64,000 nt of DNA from Bacteroidota bacterium (GTDB taxonomy: Bacteria; Bacteroidota; Bacteroidia; Chitinophagales; Saprospiraceae), in contig JASBVF010000025.1 of assembly GCA_030147525.1 (NCBI GenBank), positions 94,767 to 158,766 on the forward strand, given 5' to 3'. Position 1 is the stretch's first letter. Every line of letters begins with the position of its first letter. Shown piece by piece: positions 47,801 to 57,150 of this stretch. The notes under the pieces were generated by a model. The model had not been told where the DNA came from. It saw only the letters and a program-made list of their open reading frames with translations, and did not search any database. The position numbers were made by a program, and so were the translations under genes.

Positions 47801-49864
47801 TGCACCTTGCCGGCAGGCCCCATCATGGTAACAGCAACAGATGCTAACGGCTGCGAAGCCACAGCAACCGTCACTATTTCACAACCCCCGGCCATCTCGC
47901 TGACCACTTCTAAAACGGATGTAAAATGCAAAGGCGGCAACAGCGGAACAGCCACCGTAACGGCTACCGGCGGAGTCGGTACTTTTACTTATCAATGGAG
48001 TAGCGGCACCACGCCAACGGCAGCAACTACCAGTGGTCTGTCAGCAGGAACCTACTCTGTTACCGTGACGGATAGCAATGGTTGTCAGGCTTTCGCCAAT
48101 GTCACCGTCGGCGAACCGGCAACCGGTGTGCAGGCAACGCTCACGCAAACCGTCACCAGTTGTTTTGGTGAAAACCTTAGCGAAGCCAATGCAACAGCTA
48201 CCGGCGGCACAGGCCCTTACACTTTCCTCTGGACTCCCTCCAATCAAACCACGCCAACCGCCACCAACCTGGCTCCGGGCGCTTACACCGTTGTTGCGAC
48301 AGATGCCAGCGGTTGTACAAATTCAAAAAACATCAACATTCAACAATGGCCGGCCTACGATCTGCTGATCACTGCCGTACCGCCAACCTGTAACAGTTCC
48401 AACGATGGTGAAATGGGCGTTGCTGTATTGGCTGGCGGCAACGGAACCTATACCTACCAGTGGAACACCGGTGTCAGCGGCGACTACATCGACGGGCTTC
48501 AGGGAGGTCTGACCTACACCGTCACCGTGACGGACGGACAAGGTTGTACCGGTACAAAATCAAGGCTGCTTGGAAATCCGCCTGCCATTGTCATGAGTAT
48601 TACGCCCGATGATGCGGATTGCCATCAAACAGCAACCGGTTCAGCCACCGTTACCAATGTTCAAAACGCCAGCGGCAACGTAACTTACCTTTGGGACGTC
48701 AATGCGATGAATCAAACCACAGCCACTGCCGATAGTCTGAGCGCAGGAACTTACAGTGTGGTTGTAACGGATACGAAGGGCTGCACAGGCTCCGGCACAG
48801 TGAACATTGGCCAGCCCACAGCCATTAATGCGGATTTTGATATCGTCAACAATGTTTGTTTTGGTTACGAGGAAGGCAGTGTTGACATGAGTATCAGCGG
48901 AGGCACGCCCGGCTACAGCGTTCAATGGTCAAACGGGGCTGCTACTTTCAAAATCACCAACCTTGCCGCCGATCAATATTACGTGACCATTACAGATTTA
49001 AACGGTTGCACCACGGTTGACTCCGCCTTTGTAGCCGCACCTGAACGGGTGGATGCAGCCATCAATGCGAAAGATGTATCCTGCTTTGGTGGCCGGGATG
49101 GCTCCCTTACCATTACCCTGGAAGGCGGCACCCCACCCTATCTCTACAGCCTAAACGGTAACCAATATTATGGCAGCAGTACGCTCATCGCCCTCACAGC
49201 CGGCGATTACACGGTTTACATTAAAGATGCCAAAGGTTGTATTTATCAAAGTGAAACCACCGTCAACCAACCGCCGCCTATTTCCGTGGAAATTCTCATT
49301 TGGGACCAACCATTGGATGAATACATGACGATGCTCGGCGACAGCATCCCCTTGTTTGCTGAAGTAACCAACGGCGTCGGCAGTATCAGCTACTTTTGGG
49401 AGGCTTCCTACTGCGGATCGCTTTTCTACCAGGGCGTTTCCGATTGCGATCAGTCGCCATTTTACAACAACCTCTGGGCAAACCCCAGTTACACCAACGA
49501 CTACTACCTCACCGTGGTCGATGAAAATGGCTGCGAAGCGGAAGACCACGTGCAGGTGCATGTGAAAAAAGAACGCAGGGTAGTTGTTCCGACCGGTTTC
49601 ACCCCCAACAATGACGGCAAGAACGACCTGTTGCCCATTCACGGCAAATCGGGTACGATGATCAAGTTGTTCCAGGTCTTTGATCGCTGGGGCGAACTGC
49701 TCTTCCAGGATGTGGACATCCCGATCAACGACACTGCCCGTGGATGGGACGGTACTTTCAAATCGAAGGACATGCCGCCGGGCGTTTACGTTTGGTACCT
49801 GGAAGCTGTTTACTCAGATGGAATGACAGAGACCTACCGGGGTGAGACGACGCTGATCAGGTGA
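44804..49864 (+). CDS. Giant surface protein: CUB, PKD, P-domains, SprB repeats, CHU_C
   Basis: 1686 residues. Signal peptide ending near LAWGQ. A CUB-like domain (about 25-145; FFDGTN, LVFSGTQIG) is followed by a PKD domain (DFEWDFGDGV), two proprotein-convertase P-domains (DLQIRLTCPNGQNILLHNHP near 350, and INLFLVSPNNMVLMLS near 635, each ending in NGDW/NGNW-x-[IL]-x-V-[TS]-D), and an FN3-like segment (about 785-865). Eight SprB repeats of about 75 residues (about 865-1485) lead to the gliding-motility C-terminal domain with VPTGFTPNNDGKNDLLPI and FDRWGELLFQ. That is a type-B T9SS signal, which normally works with a PorP/SprF protein; one is encoded next. No catalytic motif. Probable mobile adhesin or SprB-like filament. 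Confidence 0.9.
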   Translation: MNLKATLATLMTLCCSLAWGQNYLMNANLTTVTDCSGFFMDSGGGAGPYAPNQSFTTTICPDMTSGTHVQLVFSGTQIGTGDALCFFDGTNTSAPSLGCAADFGTNSSFIIQATAVNSSGCLTITFNSDATDEGAGWSADINCIPACQTIMAVLDNTNPAVMPSDTGWIDICPGDRVFFYGKGEYPQNGSVYNHSDLTSDFEWDFGDGVITYGPNVSHVFDEPGGYVVQMKITDQFGCTNNNFISQRIRVAPKPVFAMGDFTEQICAGDTVHLNAVVDSVDNIHTVSVMASEGGFQTAGVRSDSLALPDGNGSSYETTISFSGFEPGQILSNINDLLGIFVNMEHSWMRDLQIRLTCPNGQNILLHNHPGQTGGEVFLGIPYEADEGFLTPVPGTGYDYGWSANPDFNYTWIEYANAFSPGTLPSGTYEPYESLNSLLGCPLNGDWTIEVTDLWAIDNGYIFSWAIDFNPDIYPDIEVFSPALTSWSWNQHPSIYFSMPDSISGSPVNAGEVAYTFTVNDEFGCAWDTTVDIQVLPFTHPDCHSCLDILSPENDTTICQGEPVALDVFSPVDAVSAVTFESYDDYPIGASNHPPANPYNSVININSIKPLAITNVANDIVSVCLDLNTDFDADINLFLVSPNNMVLMLSTNNGGSGDNYTQTCFTPTATIPITAGSAPFTGNFLPEGNWNVLNGVPINGNWKLRVSDAFGVNAMGKLNWWSITFNSQNNITYTWTPTTGLSCTTCPTPTATPMNNTNYIVTANDSYGCVSKDTISLTVLNSFTAPTVTLQQGNGEIIANWNDVSPGLSYEVNINNTGWMASNNGNLSHIISGLSNGDQVDVQVRVNVNGAACQVGVGAADMMYQFCPIDLAAVTPAPYAVSCNGLCDGTITLTAPGGVPPYSFSVTNTTSGNQFSTPDSVLTGLCVGNFTVIAQDATGCLDTLNFTVNDQPAINITAMAVSPTTCNAGSDGCATVSATGGAGGFTYTWDNPNMSTQQNICTLPAGPIMVTATDANGCEATATVTISQPPAISLTTSKTDVKCKGGNSGTATVTATGGVGTFTYQWSSGTTPTAATTSGLSAGTYSVTVTDSNGCQAFANVTVGEPATGVQATLTQTVTSCFGENLSEANATATGGTGPYTFLWTPSNQTTPTATNLAPGAYTVVATDASGCTNSKNINIQQWPAYDLLITAVPPTCNSSNDGEMGVAVLAGGNGTYTYQWNTGVSGDYIDGLQGGLTYTVTVTDGQGCTGTKSRLLGNPPAIVMSITPDDADCHQTATGSATVTNVQNASGNVTYLWDVNAMNQTTATADSLSAGTYSVVVTDTKGCTGSGTVNIGQPTAINADFDIVNNVCFGYEEGSVDMSISGGTPGYSVQWSNGAATFKITNLAADQYYVTITDLNGCTTVDSAFVAAPERVDAAINAKDVSCFGGRDGSLTITLEGGTPPYLYSLNGNQYYGSSTLIALTAGDYTVYIKDAKGCIYQSETTVNQPPPISVEILIWDQPLDEYMTMLGDSIPLFAEVTNGVGSISYFWEASYCGSLFYQGVSDCDQSPFYNNLWANPSYTNDYYLTVVDENGCEAEDHVQVHVKKERRVVVPTGFTPNNDGKNDLLPIHGKSGTMIKLFQVFDRWGELLFQDVDIPINDTARGWDGTFKSKDMPPGVYVWYLEAVYSDGMTETYRGETTLIR

Positions 49865-50020
49865 GAAAGATGAGGTAAGCTGGACGGCAAATGTGAAAGG
49901 AATTTTTGTTTGAGAATTAGAGGTTTGTACCTTGGGGGCATTGTCTGCTGCCTGCACTTTAAAAGTTTAGTGCAGACATTCAGTACTCCCCTCCAAACTG
50001 CAAAGTGATTTTGTCAAACA

Positions 50021-50208
50021 GCAAGGACAATTTCACAATGGGACACCCCACTTTTATTTTTGGCAAGGACAATTTCACAATGGGACACTACACTTTTATT
50101 TTTGGCAAGGTCAATTTCACAATGGGACACCCCACTTTTATTTTTGGCAAGGACAACTTAACAATGGGGCACCCCAATTGATAAAACAGCAAGGCCAATT
50201 CATAAGAC
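50021..50208. repeat. 42-bp tandem repeat array
   Basis: The word GCAAGG recurs at 50021, 50063, 50105, 50147 and 50189, exactly 42 bp apart. Units 1-3 are nearly identical (GCAAGGACAATTTCACAATG then GGACAC and a CTTTTATTTTTG end); unit 4 has lost the T-rich end and unit 5 is a decayed stub. It lies in the 451-bp gap between the CHU_C gene and the PorP/SprF gene. A frame across it is not conserved, since stops occur. The rest of the gap shows no gene. Confidence 0.93.
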
Positions 50209-50315
50209 AGTGACCAAAACCATAAATACAGAAACATAGCCCCCACGGATTTAACTCCGCACCAGATCGACAGCAGTAATATTTGAACGAATTAAGCTTA
50301 ACAACACATTTTATA

Positions 50316-51362
50316 ATGAAAATAAAACTACCCATCCTCCTCATCCTGATCGGTTACCTCTCCACAGCCACCGCACAGGATCCCCAATTTGCCCAATTCT
50401 ACGCCTCGCCGCTGCAACTTAACCCGGCCATGACCGGTGTGCACCCCGGTAAATGGCGGGCCATTGCCAACTACCGTGAACAGTGGAACAGCATCCTGGA
50501 CACGAGGCCTTTCCGAACCGTTAGCACCAGCTTCGATGCAAAAAGCAGGATCGGCAGAAATGATTTCCTTGCTTACGGCTTCACACTGCTCGGCGACCGG
50601 GCCGGTAAGTCTAACTATACCCGCACAACCGGCGACCTGAGTCTTTCTTACATGAAACAACTCGATGGAAGCCGCTACCGGGGCTACGATCAGTATCTTA
50701 TCGGTGGCCTACAGGTAGGTTTGGGACAACAAACGCTCGATTACGGCGGCCTTTGGTTCAGCTCTCAGTTTGATAACGGTACGGAGCAAATTGATCGTAC
50801 CCTCCCGAACGGCGAGCTCATCCAGGAATCCAGCAATGTTTACCTGAACATGAACGCAGGCCTGATGTGGTATGCCGTTATGGACGACAACCAGAGCCTA
50901 TACTTCGGTGGAGCGGTCCATCATGTAAATGCACCGAAAGTTTCCTTCATTGCTGACGGCGAAGAGCAAATCGACATGAAATGGGTGGTGCATGCCGGCG
51001 GCGAATTGCCTTTCAGCCATCAATTAAGTCTGTTACCGGCAGTTGCTGTGATTGGACAAGGCCCCTCAATGATTTCATTGTTCGGCGCTAACCTCCGCTA
51101 CACGAACAGAGACTGGAAAGAAGTTGCCATTCGTGCAGGCGCCTGGGGTCAACTTGTAAAAGACTTCGAAGGAAGCGTAGCCAATCCGGCCGTTACTTTT
51201 ACCGCCATTCTGGAACTGGAACGTCTCAACCTCGGTATCAGCTACGATGTAAATGCAAACAAGCTCGCTGCCCCCACTAACGGACGTGGAGCTTTTGAAC
51301 TTTCCCTGGTGTATTACCATCCAGCTACCCGCCGGGAAAAAGTGACCTGCCCGAAAATGTAA
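50316..51362 (+). CDS. PorP/SprF family type IX secretion membrane protein
   Basis: 348 residues. Signal peptide ending TATAQ, then the family signature DPQFAQFYASPLQLNPAMTG and WRAIANYREQW, followed by antiparallel beta strands of an outer-membrane barrel (DNQSLYFGGAVHHVNAPKVS, AIRAGAW). PorP/SprF proteins are paired with CHU_C (type-B) substrates and hold or export them at the surface; the giant CHU_C protein directly upstream is the likely partner. I start at MKIKLPILLI rather than at 50283, which would add 11 residues before the signal peptide. No gap genes; the 42-bp array lies between the two. Confidence 0.93.
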   Translation: MKIKLPILLILIGYLSTATAQDPQFAQFYASPLQLNPAMTGVHPGKWRAIANYREQWNSILDTRPFRTVSTSFDAKSRIGRNDFLAYGFTLLGDRAGKSNYTRTTGDLSLSYMKQLDGSRYRGYDQYLIGGLQVGLGQQTLDYGGLWFSSQFDNGTEQIDRTLPNGELIQESSNVYLNMNAGLMWYAVMDDNQSLYFGGAVHHVNAPKVSFIADGEEQIDMKWVVHAGGELPFSHQLSLLPAVAVIGQGPSMISLFGANLRYTNRDWKEVAIRAGAWGQLVKDFEGSVANPAVTFTAILELERLNLGISYDVNANKLAAPTNGRGAFELSLVYYHPATRREKVTCPKM

Positions 51363-51399
51363 ACTTCGCTGTTACTCCCCCCTGTCCGGTATCTTCATG

Positions 51400-51449
51400 A
51401 AATTTGAAATTTTGAAATTGATGAACTCGTTTCAAAATTTCAAATTTCT
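51400..51449 (+). terminator. Perfect 19-bp AT-rich hairpin after the PorP/SprF gene
   Basis: GAAATTTGAAATTTTGAAA at 51400-51418 pairs fully with 51431-51449, with a 12-nt loop. Only TTACCC follows, so there is no T-tract. Starts 38 nt after the stop. Confidence 0.65.
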
Positions 51450-51668
51450 TACCCTTCCCATACCCTTCTGAACTTCACCTCGTACAAAACCCCTCCCTTT
51501 CCCGGCGATAAAAGCATAGCCTGTTCGGTTCCGGCATTGAACATTCTCATCTGCCCCCTTTGACATTCGTCACCCCCGGCTAATAGCTTATGTGGCACTT
51601 TTACCCTGAAATATTTGAACCAAATACAGATTTTTTTTTCGCTACGGTGAACAGGAACTTCACTTGAA

Positions 51669-54188
51669 ATGAAAAACAGCCTTAACAGCATAACTTTTCA
51701 GCAGGAATTCAAAGGTTTGAGCACGGAAGCTGTCCTTGCTTCCCGGAAAAAACACGGCGCTCACAACCTGAATAATCATACAACGTTTGCAGGCTTGCAG
51801 GTACTGAAAAACATCGTACTGGAACCCATGTTTTTACTGCTGATCCTGGCCGCCTGCGTCTATTTTCTGCTGGGCGAATTCTCCGATGGGCTGGTCATGC
51901 TGGCAGCTATTGCCTTCGTTTCGGCCATTTCACTGTACCAGGAAACCAGAAGTCGAAACGCTTTGCAGGCACTTAAAAAACTCTCGCAGCCCAGCTCAAA
52001 AGTCATTCGAAACGGAGCTCTCATGGAAATTCCAACCGAAGAAATTGTCATGGGAGATTTCATCATTGTCGAAGAAGGCAATCTCATTCCTGCCGATGCC
52101 CGCATCGTTCAGTCGAATGATTTTTCGCTCAATGAATCTATCCTCACAGGCGAATCTTTTTCCGTCAGTAAAAACATCACCCTGGGAAACAGCGACATTT
52201 TCTATGGTACGCTCGTGACCTCGGGCTCAGCCACCGCCGTTGTAACTGCCATCGGCAATGGGACAAAACTGGGCAAAATCGGCCAATCACTGGAGGAAAT
52301 AAAGGAATCTAAAACGCCATTACAGCTTCAAATCAATGATTTTGTAAAAAAAATGGCAGGATTCGGCATCCTTGCATTTCTACTCGTCTGGGGAATCAAT
52401 TACTTTGAATCCGGCGATCTGCCGAAAGGTTTATTGAACGGCTTGACGCTGGCCATGTCTGTTTTGCCGGAGGAAATACCGGTCGCTTTCGCAACTTTCA
52501 TGGCATTGGGCGCCTGGAAGCTGATCAAAAACGGCGTACTGGCCAAAGAGCCGCAAACCGTGGAAAGCCTTGGCTCTGCTACCGTCATCTGTATTGATAA
52601 AACCGGTACCATCACAGAAAACAAAATGAAACTGGTTGAAATATACAGCTTTGACGAGGATTGTTCGCTGCCCATCTCTGCTTGTCAGTCAGATAACTGC
52701 CGCCGCATCGTTGCAGATGCCATGTGGGCCAGCGAAATGACTCCCTTTGATCCGATGGAAGTTGCCATCCACGAAGCTTATGAACTTACCACTGCCAGAG
52801 ACCTCCGCAGTCAGTTCAAAATCATTCACGAATACCCCATCAGCGGCACGCCACCCATGATGACTCACCTGCATGAAAATGTTGACAAACAAAGAATTAT
52901 CGCTGCAAAAGGCGCATGGGAAGCATTGATCGCCTGTACTGCATTATCGCCGGCCGATCGGGATAAAATCAGCACCCAGGCATTGATACTGGCGCAAAAA
53001 GGTTACCGGGTACTTGGTGTGGCTACCACTCATTTTAAGGGAGACGATTTTCCGCAAAACCAACAGGACTTTGACTGGCAGTTTCTGGGGCTCATCGCAT
53101 TGGAAGATCCTCCCAAAGCCAACATCGGAAAGGTTTTTCAGCGTTTTTACGATGCGGGTATTCAATTGAAGATCATCACCGGCGACTATCTGGAAACCGC
53201 CATGTCCATAGCCCGCCAAACCTTGTTTTCAGGTACTGAAAACCCGCTGACAGGCCATGCCGTCATGGAAATGGATGAAGATGAACTCAAAATAGCCGTG
53301 GAAAAAACCAACCTTTTTGCCCGCATGTTTCCGGAGGCTAAACTTAGGGTCGTGGAAGCGCTAAAGGCCAACGGCGAAGTTGTCGCCATGACCGGCGACG
53401 GCGTCAACGATGCCCCGGCACTAAAATCAGCTCACATTGGCGTAGCCATGGGAAAACGAGGTACCGAAACGGCTAAACAGGCTGCCTCCATGGTTATCAC
53501 CGACGACAACCTGGATAAAATTGCTGATGCCATATTTCTGGGCAGGCGCATTTATTCCAATTATAAAAAAGCCGTTCAGTATATTATTTCCATCCATATT
53601 CCCATCATTCTGACCGTGAGCATCCCGCTGATACTTGGATGGAAGTATGCGAATATATTTTCGCCGATTCATGTTATATTCTTCGAATTGATCATGGGGC
53701 CTACCTGTTCGATTATTTTCGAAAATGAGCCGATGGAGGAGCGGCTGAAAACAGAAAAACCCCGCAAAATGACCTCCCGGCTTTTTGCTTTCAACGAGTT
53801 GATCATCAGCATTCTGCAAGGCCTCGCCATCACGGCCGGCGTTTTGTTTTTATACAAAACAAGCATGGATGCAGGCCACAGCCAAACCGTAGTCCGCACA
53901 CTTGCTTTCACGACCATATTGTTGAGCAATATTTTTCTCACGCTCGTCAACCGCTCGTTTTATTATTCCATTTTTAAAACGCTGAGCTATCCAAATAAAC
54001 TGGTTCCGCTGATCATTTTCATCAGCCTGGCCGTTCTGGCAGCGGCCCTGTTTTTACCCGGTTTACAATCGATATTTGAGTTACAACCAATGAGTGCTCG
54101 ATTTTTATTTCAATGCCTGACAGTGGCGTTTGTGAGTGTGATCTGGATTGAAATTTACAAATGGATACGACGGCGGCAAATCGTTTGA
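51669..54188 (+). CDS. Cation-transporting P-type ATPase (P2-like, probably Ca2+)
   Basis: 839 residues. The N-terminal cation-ATPase segment, TGES loop (160-163), membrane motif PEEIPV (267-272), phosphorylation site D310 in DKTGTIT, and hinge TGDGVNDAPALK are all present; ten hydrophobic segments are expected. PEEIPV in helix M4 and EMLIMGPTCS-like LIMGPTCSIIFENEP in M6 fit P2-type Ca2+ or Na+/K+-like bacterial pumps. There is no heavy-metal Cys motif, so it is not a P1B pump. Ion specificity is inferred. Single gene; a weak terminator follows. Confidence 0.92.
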   Translation: MKNSLNSITFQQEFKGLSTEAVLASRKKHGAHNLNNHTTFAGLQVLKNIVLEPMFLLLILAACVYFLLGEFSDGLVMLAAIAFVSAISLYQETRSRNALQALKKLSQPSSKVIRNGALMEIPTEEIVMGDFIIVEEGNLIPADARIVQSNDFSLNESILTGESFSVSKNITLGNSDIFYGTLVTSGSATAVVTAIGNGTKLGKIGQSLEEIKESKTPLQLQINDFVKKMAGFGILAFLLVWGINYFESGDLPKGLLNGLTLAMSVLPEEIPVAFATFMALGAWKLIKNGVLAKEPQTVESLGSATVICIDKTGTITENKMKLVEIYSFDEDCSLPISACQSDNCRRIVADAMWASEMTPFDPMEVAIHEAYELTTARDLRSQFKIIHEYPISGTPPMMTHLHENVDKQRIIAAKGAWEALIACTALSPADRDKISTQALILAQKGYRVLGVATTHFKGDDFPQNQQDFDWQFLGLIALEDPPKANIGKVFQRFYDAGIQLKIITGDYLETAMSIARQTLFSGTENPLTGHAVMEMDEDELKIAVEKTNLFARMFPEAKLRVVEALKANGEVVAMTGDGVNDAPALKSAHIGVAMGKRGTETAKQAASMVITDDNLDKIADAIFLGRRIYSNYKKAVQYIISIHIPIILTVSIPLILGWKYANIFSPIHVIFFELIMGPTCSIIFENEPMEERLKTEKPRKMTSRLFAFNELIISILQGLAITAGVLFLYKTSMDAGHSQTVVRTLAFTTILLSNIFLTLVNRSFYYSIFKTLSYPNKLVPLIIFISLAVLAAALFLPGLQSIFELQPMSARFLFQCLTVAFVSVIWIEIYKWIRRRQIV

Positions 54189-54208
54189 GGACTCCAGAAT
54201 TCAGTTTT

Positions 54209-54260
54209 GGAAAAATTCACTCCTGCGGAAAACAGGAACTTTTCCGGGTTTTCTCTTTTT
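54209..54260 (+). terminator. Possible terminator after the P-type ATPase gene
   Basis: GGAAAA...CCTG, CAGG...TTTTCC, followed by GGGTTTTCTCTTTTTC. The stem is interrupted, so it is a weak candidate. Confidence 0.4.
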
Positions 54261-54367
54261 CAAATTCCTGCACAGACTTTCACCCGTAAATGACTTTCGT
54301 ATCTTCGCCCCGCTTACCGCAAGAGTAGGCAAACCCGGATTATCATTCATATTTTACAGTAAAGCAA

Positions 54368-56512
54368 ATGGATAAGACAAAAAAATATTGCATCACTTCT
54401 GCCCTGCCCTACGCCAACGGAGCCCTGCACCTCGGTCATCTTTCAGGAGCATACCTCCCGGCTGACATTTATGCACGTTATCTGCGTGGCCTTGGCTGCG
54501 ACGTTGCGTACATCTGCGGCTCTGACGAACATGGCGCCGCCATCACCATGCGGGCTAAAAAAGAAGGAACCACGCCGCAGGAAATCATCGACAAGTATCA
54601 TTTTTTAAATAAAAACACCTTCGAGCGGCTGGGCATCAGCTTCGATTATTACCATCGTACTTCTGCGCCACTTCACCATAAGACATCACAGGATTTTTTT
54701 AAAAAACTCTATGAAAAAGGAGGCGAATTTGAAGAGCGGGTTACGGAGCAATACTACGACGAGGAGAACGACCAGTTCCTTGCCGACCGCTACATCACCG
54801 GCGAATGCCCTAAATGCGGCAACCCGGAAGCCTACGGCGATCAGTGCGAAAACTGTGGCTCTTCACTTTCACCGACTGAGTTGAAAAACCCGAAGTCCAT
54901 GCTCAGCGGCAAAACCCCCGTCCTGAAGCCTACCAAACACTGGTATTTCCGCCTCGACAAACATGCTGACTGGCTGCGTGACTGGATCAAAAACGGAGTG
55001 CTCGACGGCCAGCAACATCACGACTCAAACAGCTGGAAAAAGCACGTAACCGGACAATGCCTCTCCTGGCTCGACAGCGAGGAAGGCCTGCTGCCCCGTG
55101 CCATCACCCGTGACCTGGACTGGGGTATTCCTGTACCGCTCGACGATGCTAAGGGTAAGGTGCTCTACGTCTGGTTCGATGCTCCAATCGGCTATATTTC
55201 TTCCACGAAGCAATGGGCGGAAGAAAACGGAAAAAACTGGGAGGAATACTGGAAAGGTGAGGATGTACAACTCGTTCACTTCATCGGAAAAGATAACATT
55301 GTTTTCCACTGCATCGTCTTCCCTTCGATGCTGAAAGCGCATGGAGAATTTGCCCTGCCGGTGAACGTGCCCGCCAATCAATTCCTGAATTTCGAGGGCC
55401 GCAAATTTTCAAAAAGCAAAGGCTGGGGCATCGAGCAACACGAATACCTGGAAGAATTCGCTGACTTCCCAAACAGCGAAGACGCCTTGCGCTGGTCGCT
55501 CATCCGCAACATGCCGGAGAACCGTGACAGCGATTTCAAATGGGACGAATTCGTGGACAATTACGACAAGGAACTGGCCGACAACCTCGGCAATTTCATC
55601 AACCGGGTCATCGTACTGACGAACAGCTACTTCGGAGGCAACGTCCCTACTCCGCCTGCCGGTTGGCAGGAAAAACTTGGAGCAGTCCAGGATTTCGCCA
55701 CGTCATTGACCAATGATATCGAGCGTTTCACCTTCAAATCTGCGGCATCAACGCTCATGGAAATTTCCAGCTGGGGCAATCAATACCTGCAGGATACGGC
55801 GCCTTGGGCCATTCGAAAATCTGACCCGGATTCGCCGGTGATCAGCGAATGCCTTTTCGTCAGCCTGCAACTCGTAACCCTGCTGAGTGCGCTCTGCGAG
55901 CCGTTCATTCCGTTTACTTCCTTGAAAATCAGGAAACTGCTCAACCTTCCGGCGCTGCAAAACGGAGACCTGGAAGAAGTTTTAACGAAATTGAAAAATG
56001 GCGAGGCACTGTTGGCAGCAGGCCACGAAGTTGGTGCGCCGGAAATTCTTTTCGCAAAAATCAACGACCGCAAGGACGACAGCCGTTTGAAAATCATCGA
56101 AAGGCAAAAAGCCAAACTCGAAGCCGTCCTTGAGGCAGAAAAAGCATCCACTCAACAAAACATCAAAAAATATCAACCATTGAAAGAGGAAATCCAATAC
56201 GACGACTTTGCCAAAATGGACATCCGCACGGCCACCATCCTCAGCGCCGAGCGCATCCCGAAAGCCGACAAATTGCTGAAGCTCACCGTTGACATCGGGC
56301 TGGAACAGCGCACCGTGGTCAGCGGTATTGCAGAGCATTTCACCCCGGAAGAAGTAGTGGGCAAAAAAGTACTGTTGCTGGCAAACCTTGCACCCCGCAA
56401 GCTGCGTGGCGTCGAGTCGCAGGGGATGATTTTGATGGCAGAGGACAACGAAGGAAAGCTGGGTTTTGTTAGCCCGGGCGAAAGCTGGGGAGCCGGTTTT
56501 GTGGTAAAGTAA
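54368..56512 (+). CDS. metG: Methionyl-tRNA synthetase
   Basis: 714 residues, class I synthetase that charges methionine onto tRNA. HIGH-type motif HLGH at 21-24; zinc knuckle C147-x-x-C150...C160-x-x-C163; KMSKS-type motif KFSKS at 346-350; anticodon-binding helical domain; and a C-terminal EMAP-like tRNA-binding domain (about 606-714, starting YDDFAKMDIRTATIL). This is the dimeric type. An imperfect -7 box (TATCTTCG) lies at about 54300. It is followed after 11 nt by a HEAT protein gene and then lnt, so it leads an operon. Confidence 0.97.
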   Translation: MDKTKKYCITSALPYANGALHLGHLSGAYLPADIYARYLRGLGCDVAYICGSDEHGAAITMRAKKEGTTPQEIIDKYHFLNKNTFERLGISFDYYHRTSAPLHHKTSQDFFKKLYEKGGEFEERVTEQYYDEENDQFLADRYITGECPKCGNPEAYGDQCENCGSSLSPTELKNPKSMLSGKTPVLKPTKHWYFRLDKHADWLRDWIKNGVLDGQQHHDSNSWKKHVTGQCLSWLDSEEGLLPRAITRDLDWGIPVPLDDAKGKVLYVWFDAPIGYISSTKQWAEENGKNWEEYWKGEDVQLVHFIGKDNIVFHCIVFPSMLKAHGEFALPVNVPANQFLNFEGRKFSKSKGWGIEQHEYLEEFADFPNSEDALRWSLIRNMPENRDSDFKWDEFVDNYDKELADNLGNFINRVIVLTNSYFGGNVPTPPAGWQEKLGAVQDFATSLTNDIERFTFKSAASTLMEISSWGNQYLQDTAPWAIRKSDPDSPVISECLFVSLQLVTLLSALCEPFIPFTSLKIRKLLNLPALQNGDLEEVLTKLKNGEALLAAGHEVGAPEILFAKINDRKDDSRLKIIERQKAKLEAVLEAEKASTQQNIKKYQPLKEEIQYDDFAKMDIRTATILSAERIPKADKLLKLTVDIGLEQRTVVSGIAEHFTPEEVVGKKVLLLANLAPRKLRGVESQGMILMAEDNEGKLGFVSPGESWGAGFVVK

Positions 56513-56523
56513 ATGTTTGAGAA

Positions 56524-57150
56524 ATGAGCGTTTTAGAAAAACTTGCCACTTCGCTAAGCCGACGGGATGAGGCGCCAAACCAGGAGCTTGCCCGTGAAAT
56601 TGCCGCTACCGGCAATACCGCTGCGGTGACCGAACTCGTTCAGTTGCTAAAAGGGAAAGATAAAAACCTGCAAAGCGATGCTATTAAAACGCTGTATGAA
56701 ACCAGCTTCATCAACCCGGAGTTGATCGCTGAACATTGGCCCGTTTTTATTGAAATGCTGAAGGGAAAGAACAACCGGCTGATCTGGGGCTCGATGATTG
56801 CGCTCAGTGAAATTACGAACATGAAGCCGGATGACATTTTCGTCAACCTGTCTGTCATTCTCCAGGCTGCGGATGCAGGTTCTGTCATTACACGAGATGG
56901 TGCGGTGGCCATTTTAACAAAACTGGCAGGAAACGAACAGTACAGTAAAACCGCCTTCCCATTGCTGATGGAACAAATACAGCAATGCCCGCCCAACCAA
57001 TTTCCGATGTACGCCGAAAATGCCATGACGGTCATTTCAGCAAAAAACAAACCCGGCTTCGTGGGATTGTTGAAGGAAAGGCTTCCTGACCTTCCTAAGG
57101 AAAGCCAGAAAAAACGAGTGGAGAAAGTTTTGAAAAAATTGAACACATGA
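56524..57150 (+). CDS. HEAT-repeat-like protein
   Basis: 208 residues, soluble and all-helical. Paired helices of about 35-40 residues with A-x-x-x-L-x-x-[ILV] spacing (EIAATGNTAAVTELVQLLKG, WGSMIALSEI, RDGAVAILTKLAG, YAENAMTVI) suggest four or five HEAT/ARM-like repeats. No enzyme motif. Starts 11 nt after metG and its stop overlaps the lnt start by 4 nt (ATGA), so translation is probably coupled. Function unknown; a protein-protein scaffold is likely. Confidence 0.75.
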   Translation: MSVLEKLATSLSRRDEAPNQELAREIAATGNTAAVTELVQLLKGKDKNLQSDAIKTLYETSFINPELIAEHWPVFIEMLKGKNNRLIWGSMIALSEITNMKPDDIFVNLSVILQAADAGSVITRDGAVAILTKLAGNEQYSKTAFPLLMEQIQQCPPNQFPMYAENAMTVISAKNKPGFVGLLKERLPDLPKESQKKRVEKVLKKLNT

